From contig JAMXSV010000004.1 of NCBI GenBank assembly GCA_027559495.1, forward strand, positions 1,663,001-1,727,000: a stretch of DNA of 64,000 bases, in the 5' to 3' direction. The translations under genes and the position numbers were made by a program. Shown in pieces: positions 35,838 through 46,170 of this stretch (positions are counted from its first letter, which is position 1; every line of letters starts with the position of its first letter). Origin of the DNA: Aurifilum marmelostoma. Lineage: Eukaryota > Ascomycota > Sordariomycetes > Diaporthales > Cryphonectriaceae. Below the pieces are notes generated by a model that saw only the letters and a program-made list of their open reading frames with translations, had not been told where the DNA came from and ran no database searches.

Positions 35838-37439
35838 TTTCGTTGTAAAAGGGGTTGGATTTGTTCTATCGGGAGGGGAGGAGGAGGGTGGTGTGGTGGG
35901 CGGGTTCGCTTTTCTCTTTTTTTCCTGCGCACGGCTCGCGCCAGCAGCTTCCGGATGGGAGGTAAAGGCTCCTAAAAGACGAGGATGGTATACATAGCAA
36001 GTCTCCTCCAGAATATGAAAAAGAAAAGACTTGGTTGTGCGTTGAGATGGGGAGGAAAGCGGTTTGTAATTTCAGGGGGAAGGCGAGAAAAGAGAGGACT
36101 TATTTCATTTGCGAATTGCGTCTCCAATCTCTGTGACGCTGAATGCGTTATCCAGGTGGGTCAGGGTAGGTGGGTGGACGGGCGAGTGTAGTGTACAGTA
36201 GTGCAGCCCCCTCCCTTCCCATCATCCCCTGATCCCTGACTTACCTATTTATGATCTGATCGTCGCGGTTAGGGAGGCTGAGCACAGAACAAGTACTCAA
36301 GGCTGTACTCAGCCTTGTTGACTATGGATGCTCTTCTGCCATCTCAACTTTCAACATGATGCCCTTCTCTTCCCTTGGCCTGCTTCTATACTACATGGAG
36401 CTCAAGCTTTAATGGGTTTGTAGTGCTCCTAATACTCATCATATCTTGATCCTGGCCTTCTGATGGTCCACCAGGCAAGACGATGGCTAAATCATTCATG
36501 CAGCCAGTCGCCTCCCAGGGGGTGGCAACATTGCATTGTCTCCCATAATCACAATGGGACAGGCACTACGAAGGTCAAGAACATGATATGGCTGCATGGT
36601 AGTGCTCAGAAGTCCTTCTTGAATTCCAACAACAAAAAAAAAAAAAAAAAAAAGGGAGAGAGAGAGAGAGTTTAGGGTTGTGCCACAGCTACATTACTGT
36701 CCGTCTGTCCAATATAATCCCGGGCGCAACAAGGCCTCGGTCGGACAACGGGAGCCCATTGTTGAGCCCCCGTTGCTTCTATCAAACCAAAACGAAGAAT
36801 TACCTTCTTGAAGCAAACTGGTTCGAGGATATGTTAGATATATATACTCCTGGGTGCGACTGATACAGAATTCAAAATGTGTATAACTCAAGGTTTATAT
36901 ACTCCGGATGCTAATAGCAGACCCCTTTGAAGGTCGACAGACTGATTGGAGTCTAGCATGATCCGAGTCCGAGATTACAGTGGGACACGCGTCTTCTCTG
37001 CTCGGCAGCGATGGTAAGTAATCACAGTACCACCCTCACTCTTTCGAACATCGCGATGTAATACCTCAACGTCAAGATGGAGACGAAGGTCCCATTCCCT
37101 ACACTCCAGATCTGTCCAGACTGTTTCTGCAAGTTCGTCAAGGCCCTACAGATTTTGCTTGATTGATTTCCGAGCTGCTGGCTGTCGGATCAAGTCGGTC
37201 CACATGAGCAGTGGTAACCACATACCTAGCACCCGATCTTCTGAATCCCATTTTCCACGATAGAGTGGAAGTTTACGACATTGGTGAGAGGCACTTTCAT
37301 GAGGAGGAGCTTTTTGGGGCCTCCAGACTGTGACGGTAAAGTTAATACCTACATATAATAGACATCCACCCATGTCTTCATTTTGCTCCACTACAAACCC
37401 TCCCCCCCTCCCCAGGGGAAGCTTTGCCTCTCGTGCCTC
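35838..37439. other. Upstream region of the phosphodiesterase gene, no other gene seen
   Basis: About 1.6 kb. Includes an A run at 36634-36653 followed by an (AG)n tract to 36672. Frames are short and without motifs. Confidence 0.5.
36634..36672. repeat. A20 run followed by (AG)n
   Basis: Twenty A bases, then GGGAGAG and alternating AG. A simple sequence in the intergenic region. Confidence 0.9.
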
Positions 37440-38542
37440 TCAACTAGGACCCGTAATACTATTTGCAACCCCTTCCGCAAAACCTCCACTTATAAAAACG
37501 ACAAGAACAGCTGCATATGCGGAACACGCACCAAAAATCTCGGCTCTGCTCGCCGTTGTCATGGCCCGCAGCGCCACTGCAAAGACCACAGTGAACATGG
37601 CAATCAGGCCGATGCTCAGCTGCGGGTGCGACGAGCTTGTGTGGTAGAGCGCATAGATGGGCAGGAACAACATGATGGCGGCCGTGAGCGTCGTCACCAG
37701 CGAGGCCACGAGCTTGACGCGCTCGTAGGAGAAGTATCGAACCTGGTGCGGTGACAGATGCGTGATTGTCGTCAGTGGAGGGCATGATGGCGGTTGGTAC
37801 TGGGGGAGCACGCGGGGGGCTTGGTCCAGAAGAAGCGCGGCAGGGTCGTACGGAGAAGATAGGTGAGCACGTCGGGCTCGTCACGTCCTGTCAGAGAAAT
37901 ATAATCGGAGCCCCGGATGTGTGCCGTGCTCATACCAGGGGGGTACAGGGACGAGCTGGCACCAGACAGCATGGGATACGTCAGAGGTGCAGCTCCTCCC
38001 GGTGTTGTCAAGGTCATTGCTGGTTTCGTGGGAACTCTGTGAAAGTATTTGGACATGGCGGTCATGATCTGCTCAGAGGGCACATGGAGCGAGACCAGAG
38101 CCGACTCCCGGACCAGAGCTTCCTGGTACTCCTTCAATGTAGCCCGAATCTTGATCGCGAGGTCCATCCTCGCCCTCCACATCCTGTCAGGCTGGGTCCT
38201 CGTCACGGAGCCATGGTCGGCCGGGGCAGGGTGCGAGGCGGCGTTCTCAAAGTCCTCCCAGCTCCCTGCACACCTGCGGATCCAGAAGCGGTGCTCCCTA
38301 GCGTCGGGTCTCGAATCATTCTCGATGTCGAGACTATCCTGGATGTCGTAGCGATCCTGTCGTGCCTGAAGGCTCGAGAGCTCACTCTGGTAGTACAGGA
38401 TGTCCCTTGTGGACAACTTGTCAAACCGCTTGTAGACCGCGGACTTGTGATCGTCGTCAGCAGCAATGAAGCTGGCCAGTGAGCCAAACCCGGAGACGTA
38501 GGTCTGAAATGTGGGTTCCGGTGGGCCCGATGCTGATGCCAT
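37440..38542 (-). CDS. DUF6594 membrane protein, frame broken at a C run
   Basis: Fungus-specific protein of unknown function, usually encoded in large lineage-specific families. The N-terminal region has the family pattern: FGSLASFIAADDDHKSAVYK, RFDKLSTRDILYYQSEL (a heterodimer-like helix), a coiled CAGSWEDFENA, and SDYISLTGRDEPDVLTYLL. The C-terminal part has three membrane helices (VKLVASLVTTLTAAIMLF; LSIGLIAMFTVVFAVAL; FGACSAYAAVLVVFISG), with AEIFGACSAYAAVLVVF the family hallmark. The two halves are in different frames. They join to about 367 residues if one C is added to the six-base C run at 37814-37819; none of the GT..AG pairs I tried in this stretch keeps the frame. A 48-base segment (37935-37888) looks like an intron but is a multiple of three and encodes conserved family sequence, so it is kept. 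Confidence 0.82.
37814..37819 (-). other. Probable frame break at a six-C run in the DUF6594 gene
   Basis: Upstream frame (FFWTKPP) and downstream frame (VRYFSYERVKLV) are offset by one base here, and both sides are clearly family sequence. The gap is best explained by a one-base indel in the homopolymer. Confidence 0.6.
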
Positions 38543-39311
38543 TTGTGGTGAAATGCTGCGAACACCAGCTTTTGACGGCAGCGAATAATAACTGTAAATC
38601 CTATTGTGAGCAAGAATGTCCTTTCAAGAGTTTCGTCCTCGTATGATAAGTCTCCTCCCTGTAGGCCAAATATTCCCTGCAAGTAATTTCTGGAATTCGG
38701 GTGCGTATGCTATTGGCAAGCAGGACCAAAGGAACGTAACCTTACACGGCGCTCCGGCATGCATGCATCTTATAGGTTCCTGGCACAGCCACCGTAGGGG
38801 CTCAGAAGTTCGTTTGTCCATGCCCAAACCACAGGCATAGATGCCCAAAGTGTCACAAAAGAACGAAGCCCAACTGCCCAGATGCCTAAAATACAGCCTG
38901 TAACAACTGTGTCACCTCTTGGCACTGTGCTCACACCACTGCACCACAGAATACCTATAAGCCAGATCTGCTCGGGGGCCCAAAACTCGATTTCTTGCGA
39001 TGGTTTTCTCGTTGTTTTTCTCTCCTATAGCCTTCTTAGTGACCAGTCAGTGACAGACACGTTCAGGCTGCTTATTTGCATTACTTGATTACCTAGCATC
39101 TTCTCGTAGCCAGACTCATATTCATTTCATTCTCTCACTCTTTTCCCCCATGTCACCGTCAGGTTCTGCCTCGACCGAAAAAGTGACCTGAGCCATCCCT
39201 GCTATAAATCACTCTTGCGCGGCAAATTGACCTGACCTTGCAAGAAGACGAAGGCCATCTCGAGACCGATACAATTTCATATCCCGTGGTTGTTAGAACA
39301 ATTTCCTCGCC
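38543..39311. other. Shared promoter of divergent DUF6594 and RfeG-like genes
   Basis: About 770 bases without a supported gene. A TATAAAT at 39203-39209 serves the RfeG-like gene. Confidence 0.5.
39203..39209 (+). promoter_or_regulatory. TATA box of the RfeG-like gene
   Basis: TATAAAT about 105 bases upstream of the start codon at 39312. Confidence 0.5.
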
Positions 39312-40292
39312 ATGCAGAACGAGTATTTCGTGCCCAGAGAAGGTATCGACCGCGAGGTCATCACGGCGGATATATGCCGCTACCTCGGCAACGACGCCCT
39401 CGTCCGCCCGGGGACGTATCAAGAACCACAGACAGGCCAGATCCTGCAGGGCTTCATCATCAAGAGCTCGCAGCCCCTGACCCGCGAGATGGTACAGCAG
39501 CTCAAGGCCGACTCAGCCCGCTGGCGGGAGGGAAGAAGCGGCGGAGGTACGTTGTCCACACCATCCTGTTGAAGAGGCATGTCGTAGTTACATCGTACCA
39601 TATAGTTACACCAATAATTAACTCGTTTGCCTCTTTTGTTGCTTTGGCCACAGCAGGACAGCAGCAGCAGCAGCCACCGCCGCCGCAATCACCGATCCAG
39701 AACGGTTATCATGCCTCCCGGCCAAGTACCGCCGCCTCCCCACAGGCCGGGTATTACTACATGCCTAATGGCCACGCAGAAGTCCCGTACATGAACAATG
39801 GCATTGCCCAATACCATTCTGCCTACCCAAGCTGGTCCCTAGGCCCGCCCTCCAGGGAGCGCGAGATCATGGAACGCGCGGTCGACCGCGCATTGAACAA
39901 TACCAGTGCTTCTGGGTCAGCACAGGCAGCCGGGGCCGGGCTGAGGTCACCTTCCCGAGCCTCCAGAGTCAGCGGCACGCTGGATGCGAATGGTGCGTAG
40001 ATGATTGTCATGGTCTATATCAATTGTTCTTATCACCTGGTGGGCAAGCGGGATATTAACTCGACAAGTCGCCGCTGACAGAGAGATACACTTCGTAGCG
40101 ATGCGGGCGAGCTTCAGACAGCGGCTTGAGGATCTCGACTACGAGTGGGAGAGGAGACAGATCGAGTGGGACAACATGGCCGAGGACGAACGCGAGCGGC
40201 AGAGACACGAGCTGGAGAGGTCAAGACAAGACTATGAGAGGGCTCGCCAGGCCATCACTTCTCAGATCTCGGGCCTGAGGTCTCCGAGGTGA
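39312..40292 (+). CDS. rfeG: RfeG-like transcriptional regulator
   Basis: Homologue of the Aspergillus protein annotated as transcription factor RfeG; its biochemical role is poorly defined. Exons 39312-39546, 39654-39992 and 40099-40292 give 255 residues. N-terminus NEYFVPREGIDREVITADIC and RYLGNDALVRPGTYQEPQTG is the strongly conserved block; after the first splice comes a Gln/Pro-rich run (GQQQQQPPPPQ), then a Tyr/Ser/Pro-rich low-complexity region and REREIMERAVDRALNN. The last exon is a charged coiled coil (RLEDLDYEWERRQIEWD) ending SQISGLRSPR. Intron 2 uses donor GTGCGT and acceptor TTCGTAG with branch GCTGACAG; other acceptors break the frame. The low-complexity middle fits an activation or assembly region, but that is inference. 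Confidence 0.85.
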
Positions 40293-40672
40293 AGAAGGCG
40301 GTCCATGGACATATTATTCTCAATCCCACCAGCAGTAGGTGGAGGTAATACGCAGTGGGGACGAAGCAGCGGAAAGCAGAACATCATGATAATTACAGAC
40401 AAGTAGCGGTGCAAAGCCACGCTTTGGGCATTTTTGTACATAGATCTGTCATTTTCAATTCGATAGAGAGAAAGCCCCCTGTTAATTAGTCATTAGCACG
40501 ATGGCAAGGTTGAATTTATGCAGTGGGCCAGGTTTTCCCGTATGCTCACGTTGCTCATCTCACTCATGGACCCCCGCTTGTAGTGACCACATATCTACAT
40601 GATTCTAGACGGAGAACAAGATGGACCGAGCAAAGCATCCCTCTCCCCTCTGGTCCCCAATCTACCCGTCTG
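40293..40672. other. Gap between convergent genes
   Basis: About 380 bases of 3' sequence between the RfeG-like and isovaleryl-CoA dehydrogenase genes. No gene seen. Confidence 0.6.
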
Positions 40673-42134
40673 TCACACAGAGTAGCTCGCATATTCCTTG
40701 TTGAATGCCCGCCCTATCACCATCCGCCTCACCTCTGATGTTCCAGCACCAATCTCATAGAGCTTTGCACTGTGAGTTGAAATTTATAAGTTAGCAAGAG
40801 ACATACCCGAGCAGATGCACACCACCCACCAAGTACAGTGAGACTTACTCTCTCAAGATCCTCGAGGCGGGCATCTCCTCCACGTAGCCCATGCCGCCGA
40901 GCACCTGTATGCAGTCAAGGCCACACTCGGTCGCCCTCTCTGCCGCGTAGAGGATAGCACCAGCACAGTCCTGCGTCCTGATGACGCCCTCCTCATCAAC
41001 CGCCCTAGCTGTCGCATACGTGTAGGCCCGGCTCGCCTGGTACTTGGTGTACATGTCCGCCAGCCTGCCCTGCACGGCCTGGAACGTACCAATGGGCTGG
41101 CCAAACTGCTTCCTCGTGTGGACAAAGGGCAGGGCCACGTCCAGGGCTGCCTGCATCAGGCCCAGTGGCCCTGCGCTGAGCACCAGCCTCTCGAGGTCGA
41201 GGCCCTCCATCAGCACGCGCACGCCGCCGTTGATCCTGCCCAGAACATTGGCATCCGGCACGAACACGCCGTCAAAGACCAGCTCGCCGGTGTTGCTGCC
41301 GCGCATGCCCATCTTGTCCAGCTTTCTCGCGCACGCGAAGCCCTTGGCGCCCTCGGTCTCGACGATGAAGGCGGTGATGCCTTTGCTCCCGGCGTTAGGC
41401 TCCGTCTTGGCGTACACGACGATGAAGTGTGCGTCGGGCCCGTTGGTGATCCACATCTTGCTCCCGTTCAGAACATAGCCGCCATCAACCTTCTTGGCCG
41501 TGGTGCGCATGCTCACAACGTCGCTACCGGCACCGCTCTCGCTCATGGCCAGGGCCCCAACCTTGTCGCCGGCAATGAGCCCCGGCAGGAAGCGGGCCTT
41601 TTGGTCGGCGGACCCGTTGAGCTGCAGCTGGTTGACGCAGAGCTGGCTGTGGGCGGCATAGCTGAGGGCCACGGACCCCGAAGCCCGCGACAGCTCCTCC
41701 ATGACCACGCAGTGTGCCTGGTAGCCCATGGCCAGGCCGCCGACGTCCTCGTCCGCCGTGATGCCCAGGAGGCCGGCATCGCCTAGCCTGGCCCACATCT
41801 CTGACGGGAAGCTGTTGGTCTTGTCCACGGCGGCGGCTACCTCGGGGCTGATCTCGCGCCGGGTGAACTCTTGCACGCGCTCACGGAGCTCATCCAGGTC
41901 GGACTGGCTGGGCGGGACAAAGCCCTTGGGATGCTTGGAGCTAGAAGTAGTCGAGGCATAGCGCCTTGGGGGTCTTCTTGATGATGAGAGGACAATTACT
42001 TCTGGAGAGAATCGGAGAGAAGAATGAGCATGGAGGAGGAGAAGAGGGGAAGAAGATGAAGAGGGTCTGGTCAGGAGCCGCCTCGCTGGACGGGCCAGAG
42101 TGCGTGATGACAACAATCCTCTTGGGGAGGACAT
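40673..42134 (-). CDS. ivdA: Isovaleryl-CoA dehydrogenase, mitochondrial
   Basis: FAD enzyme of leucine breakdown: isovaleryl-CoA to 3-methylcrotonyl-CoA. Exons 42134-40849 and 40769-40673 (intron 79 bases, donor GTAAGT, acceptor ACTCACAG) give 460 residues. The first 70 residues are rich in Arg, Ser and Leu without acids, a typical mitochondrial presequence. Acyl-CoA dehydrogenase motifs: ALAMSESGAGSDV, WITNGPDAHF, RKQFGQPIGTFQ and QVLGGMGYVEEMPASRILRD, the last restored by the splice, with C-terminal AKLYEIGAGTSEVRRMVIGR. The sequence GLDLERLVLSAGPLG has the Glu in the position used as catalytic base by isovaleryl-CoA dehydrogenases rather than by medium- or short-chain enzymes, so the specific call is well supported. 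It is divergent from the methylcrotonyl-CoA carboxylase gene, the next pathway step. Confidence 0.96.
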
Positions 42135-42687
42135 TGTGTGAATTGTCCTAGTAATCAATTAGACAGACAGCTTCAATTCATGTGTAGTGAGATGAGAAAG
42201 TAGAGCAGCAAAGTATCATGGACGACACCCGAGGTGGACAAGTGACAAAGGTGTGAGTGGCCGCAAGTTGAGGCAGGTGCATACTGACCGGCTGTATCCG
42301 CGTAGGGTCGGCATAACCTCGAAACCCCGGATTATCAATTAGCGGATGACGTCGCTTAAACACGGGCCGAAGATGGATAATCCGGGGTACAAAGTAGTCA
42401 AAAGACTAGTCAATTTACCGTACAGTGGTGACATACTGTAGTGCGCTCCATAGGTACGGTACAATGGAGGGAGAAGCTGCATCGTCACCGGATCTCGGGA
42501 CAGTCCTCTTGGAGTCCCTGTCCTCGACAATGTGCCCACTACTGTTGAGTGTTTCTCCCTTCTTTTTGTTTCCTTCTTCTTCTTCTTCTTCTTCTTCATC
42601 ATCATCATAATATTCTACTAGATGTAACGAGGTTCGCTATACCGCACGGGGGAACGAGCCACGACACCCCTCCCCCAATCCCGAACA
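42135..42687. promoter_or_regulatory. Bidirectional promoter of the leucine-catabolic gene pair
   Basis: 553 bases between the two start codons, so both genes must be controlled from here. It holds a perfect inverted repeat (arms 42324-42336 and 42376-42388), a TGACGTC bZIP-like site at 42347-42353 between the arms, and a (CTT)n tract near 42565-42597 in the leader of the carboxylase gene. Frames in this interval are short. Confidence 0.75.
42324..42388. promoter_or_regulatory. 13-base inverted repeat with GATAA/CGG content
   Basis: Left arm ACCCCGGATTATC and right arm GATAATCCGGGGT are exact reverse complements with a 39-base spacer. Each arm joins a GATAA core (GATA-factor type) to a CCGG, which could also be read as a Zn2Cys6 half site. 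The placement in the middle of a shared promoter is seen; binding is inference. Confidence 0.6.
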
Positions 42688-44698
42688 ATGTCGTCGTCCA
42701 TTCGAGGCTCAAGACGAGTCATCAGCTCCACAATAGCCTGTTCTTCCTCCTCCTCGTCGTCGGTCCATCCTCTCCTTGGCTACAATTCATACTACCTTGC
42801 TGTGTCCAGGGTGTTACCTGTACGCAGTGCGAGGACGAGAACCGTCGTCCCTCCCCGCCCAAGACAAACCAACACCAGACGCACCATCGCGACCTTCACA
42901 CCTCCGTACCAAGCCCAGGCCATCTCCACGATCCAGACCGTCGTCGACCCGTCCAGCGATGAGTTCAGGGAGAACCAGCATGCCATGGACGAGGCCATGG
43001 CCCGGCTTACCGAGCTGACCCGCAAGGTATCAGAAGGAGGCCCGCCAAAAGCTAGAGAGAAACATGTTGCGCGCGGCAAGATGCTGCCGAGGGACCGCGT
43101 CACCGCCCTCATCGACCCAGGGACGACCTTTCTGGAGCTGAGCCCCCTCGCGGGCCACGAGCTATACCCTGAGGCCGAGGTGCCCGCCGCAGGCATCATC
43201 ACGGGGGTGGGCGTCGTCGAGGGCGTTACTTGTGTAATTGTTGCCAACGACAGCACCGTCAAGGGAGGGACGTACTATCCCATCACCGTCAAGAAGCACC
43301 TGCGGGCGCAAGCCGTTGCGCAGGAGAACAGGCTACCGTAAGGAAGAAAACACACTGCCCTTTCCGTGGACAGCCCCGTGAGCACAGTGAGCTGACTACG
43401 GACATGTCTGTTCCCCTTTTTTCCCCCGAAAACAGATGCATCTACCTCGTCGACTCTGGCGGCGCAAACCTCCCACACCAGGCAGACGTCTTTCCAGACC
43501 GTGACCACTTCGGCCGCATCTTCTACAACCAGGCACGCATGTCCGCCGCTGGCATCCCTCAGATCTCGGTCGTCATGGGGCCCTGCACCGCCGGTGGTGC
43601 CTACGTCCCCGCCATGTCCGACGAGAGCATCATCGTCCAGGAGCAAGGACACATCTTCCTCGCCGGCCCACCCCTAGTCAAGGCCGCCACGGGTGAGTCC
43701 GTCAGCGCCGAGGACCTGGGTGGCGGCAAGATGCATAGCAGTGTGTCGGGCGTGACGGACTACCTTGCCGTAGACGATGCGCACGCCCTCGTGCTGGCCA
43801 GGCGGTGCGTCAGCAACCTGAACTGGCCCGCCAGCCGCGCTGATACTGCTCATCCAGCAGCGGCGGCGGCCAAGAAGGAGGATGGACTGTCTAGCGAGCC
43901 GCTCTACCCTCCTTCCGAGCTGCTTGGTATCGCCTCCACCAACCTGCGCAGACCGCTGCCCATCCATGAAGTCATCGCCCGAATTGTCGACGGCTCTGTC
44001 TTTGCCGAGTTCAAGCGCGACTATGGGACGACCCTGGTGACGGGATTCGCGCACATCTACGGGCAGCAGGTCGGCATCGTTGCCAACAACGGTATCCTCT
44101 TCTCCGCGTCGGCGCTCAAGGGCGCTCACTTCATCCAGCTCTGCGGCCAGCGCGGCATCCCGCTCGTCTTCCTGCAGAACATCAGCGGCTTCATGGTCGG
44201 CACCGACGCCGAGAGAGAGGGGATCGCCAAGAATGGCGCCAAGCTGGTCACGGCCGTCGCCTGTGCCGACGTGCCCAAATTCACCGTCGTCGTCGGCGGC
44301 AGCTACGGCGCCGGCAACTACGGCATGTGTGGCCGTGCCTACTCGCCCAGGTTTCTGTGGATGTGGCCCAACGCAAGGATAGGCGTCATGGGCGGCGAGC
44401 AGCTGGCCGCTGTTATGGAGACGGTGGGCAAGACTGTGGACGTGGGCCTCAAGGACAGGATCGAGAAGGAAAGTGACGCTGTCTACTCGAGTGCGAGGCT
44501 GTGGGTAAGTGAGAACTCATTCCCATCTCTTGGGATGCTGCTGTATAGAATGTGCTGACTGACGATTCGATCAAGGATGACGGGGTGATTCCGCCACAAC
44601 ACACACGCCAGTACCTGGGGCTTGGTCTGAGGGCTGCCATGTCAGGCCGGAACGAGGTCAAGCCAGGTGATACCAAGTTTGGCGTGTTCAGGATGTAG
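42688..44698 (+). CDS. mccB: Methylcrotonoyl-CoA carboxylase beta chain, mitochondrial
   Basis: Carboxyltransferase subunit of 3-methylcrotonyl-CoA carboxylase, the step after isovaleryl-CoA dehydrogenase in leucine breakdown. Exons 42688-43337, 43436-44504 and 44576-44698 (introns 98 and 71 bases, both with GCTGACT branch points) give 613 residues. A Ser/Arg-rich mitochondrial presequence covers about the first 70 residues. Family motifs: RDRVTALIDPGTTFLELSPL, CIYLVDSGGANLPHQADVFP (restored by splice 1), GPCTAGGAYVPAMSDE, IFLAGPPLVKAATGE, FLQNISGFMVG, VVGGSYGAGNYGMCGRAY and ARIGVMGGEQLAAVM. The third exon ends KPGDTKFGVFRM. The spelling SGGANLPHQ and the FRM end set it apart from propionyl-CoA carboxylase beta. 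The alpha subunit gene is not in the window. Confidence 0.96.
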
Positions 44699-45111
44699 TG
44701 GGTTGAACAGAGGCCCTTGAGGACAACGCTCTGCTCGCAAGGAGCAATGAATATCCCCTACTCACCACAACTTTGTGACAAGGGAAGTTCCTGTCGCTTA
44801 TCGCGCCGCAGTCCAGTCCTGTAGCTCATGACCAAACAACTGACTGGACTCATTGATTCATGTTCTTCACAACAGCATCAAGGAACTGCACTGGCATGAC
44901 ACTACCACAAGAAGTAACTCTATAAATTCCACAATCTTGAGCTACTTTCCTTCGTGCCTCTCTTCTCGAGTCTCATCACAACAATAGGCCTTTCCTTGCA
45001 AGTACACAAAACACACTCTCTCTCACACACAAGGAGAACCCCCTGGTCTGTTGATCACGCTCCTGAGACTCCATCAGGTTGACTCTACCACCCCCGCATC
45101 CAGCGTCAACA
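44699..45111. other. Short intergenic region with TATA box
   Basis: About 410 bases. TATAAAT at 44921-44927 lies about 185 bases before the next start codon. A CA-rich leader follows. No gene seen. Confidence 0.5.
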
Positions 45112-46170
45112 ATGTGCATCTTCGACTACGACGTGTACGACTGCCTCATTTGCAGGGAAGTCATGCACACAAGACCCTACCTCCAGCTGAGGGAGCCCGG
45201 GGCCAGCCAATTCGAGAGGATCGACAGGCGCTGCGAGACGGCCCAGCAGCTGAATGTCTCTGCAGAAGACTGTCCGTTCGTCAAGCACAACAAATATCCG
45301 AGACGGATCCAGCCCAGCCAGTTCTGCGGCAATATCTGCGAGGGACTGGTTCAGTATGCCCAACAGGTAAAGCGTCGTCAGGCGGCGGCTGCTGCTGCTG
45401 CTGCTGCCAAGAATCACGACGGCGATGGCGACTCCTGGCGACTGACCTCGCATCTCGACGGCGATGTCTGTTTCGGCAAACTCCCCCGTTCACCGGGGCA
45501 TAAGCGAGGTCGCTCGCCGCCACCTTGTTGGAGGTGGCTGTATGACGGGAAAGCAGAGAAGCAGGAAGGGAAAGATCTCGTGTCTGACAAAGACGAGGAC
45601 GGTACCGACACCGTGGGCAGCCTCGTCGACCAGCAACAGCAGGAGGTCGACGACGACGACGATGCGTGCAATGATTTCTTCTACGATTCCGGCGAGAGCA
45701 GCTGGAGCCGCTCTTCGTCGGCTTTTCCCACGGCCCGTTTTCACGCACGACCTTCGCCTCTCCCAGATTTTCGAGAGCTATACGAGCAACAGTATGGCTG
45801 CGGGTCAATGGGAAGTATTCAGACCGCTTGCCTGGTTCACAGATCACTTTCGCCGCTGCCTCTGGGCTTAGCAGAAGTGAGAGGTCGGGGCAGGAAGGCA
45901 TCCCGCAGCGAGACAAGAAGAGGTCGTAGTCGGACTGCTCGCTCCGTTCGGCTGCCGTCGCGATCACGACAGTCGGCGAAGGGGGACAGCCACGGAGGAG
46001 ATGGTTGGGATTGGACAGGAGGAAGCGTCCAGAGTGTCAGCCCGGCACAGATGTCACCAACGCGACGTTCGTGGGGTGGGCACAGCTGGCGTAGTAAATG
46101 CTGCAGCCCTTCGGCGACCTTCCAGACTCCTCACACGGCGGGGGGTCCTTCGACGAGGTATAAGTGGTGA
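45112..46170 (+). CDS. Unrecognised arginine-rich protein with N-terminal cysteines
   Basis: Intronless frame of 352 residues that I do not recognise. The start at 45112 has the context CAACAATG and MCIFDYDVYDCLICREV; an in-frame ATG at 45079 adds 11 residues. The first 90 residues contain seven cysteines (CIFDYDVYDCLIC, a later C-E-T, CPFVKH, FCGNIC), which might bind a metal. There follow a short polyalanine (GCT/GCG triplets near 45380-45407), an acidic run (EVDDDDDA), and an Arg/Ser-rich C-terminal third (RGRSRTARS, RLPSRSRQS), suggesting a disordered, possibly RNA- or chromatin-related protein. TATA box and leader are present upstream, which favours a real gene. It could also be read with introns; I saw no need for one. 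Confidence 0.6.
   Translation: MCIFDYDVYDCLICREVMHTRPYLQLREPGASQFERIDRRCETAQQLNVSAEDCPFVKHNKYPRRIQPSQFCGNICEGLVQYAQQVKRRQAAAAAAAAAKNHDGDGDSWRLTSHLDGDVCFGKLPRSPGHKRGRSPPPCWRWLYDGKAEKQEGKDLVSDKDEDGTDTVGSLVDQQQQEVDDDDDACNDFFYDSGESSWSRSSSAFPTARFHARPSPLPDFRELYEQQYGCGSMGSIQTACLVHRSLSPLPLGLAEVRGRGRKASRSETRRGRSRTARSVRLPSRSRQSAKGDSHGGDGWDWTGGSVQSVSPAQMSPTRRSWGGHSWRSKCCSPSATFQTPHTAGGPSTRYKW

Noticed and set aside
42135..42158. Upstream extension of isovaleryl-CoA dehydrogenase to 42158
   Set aside because: The first codon there is TTG, not ATG; the first true ATG is at 42134.
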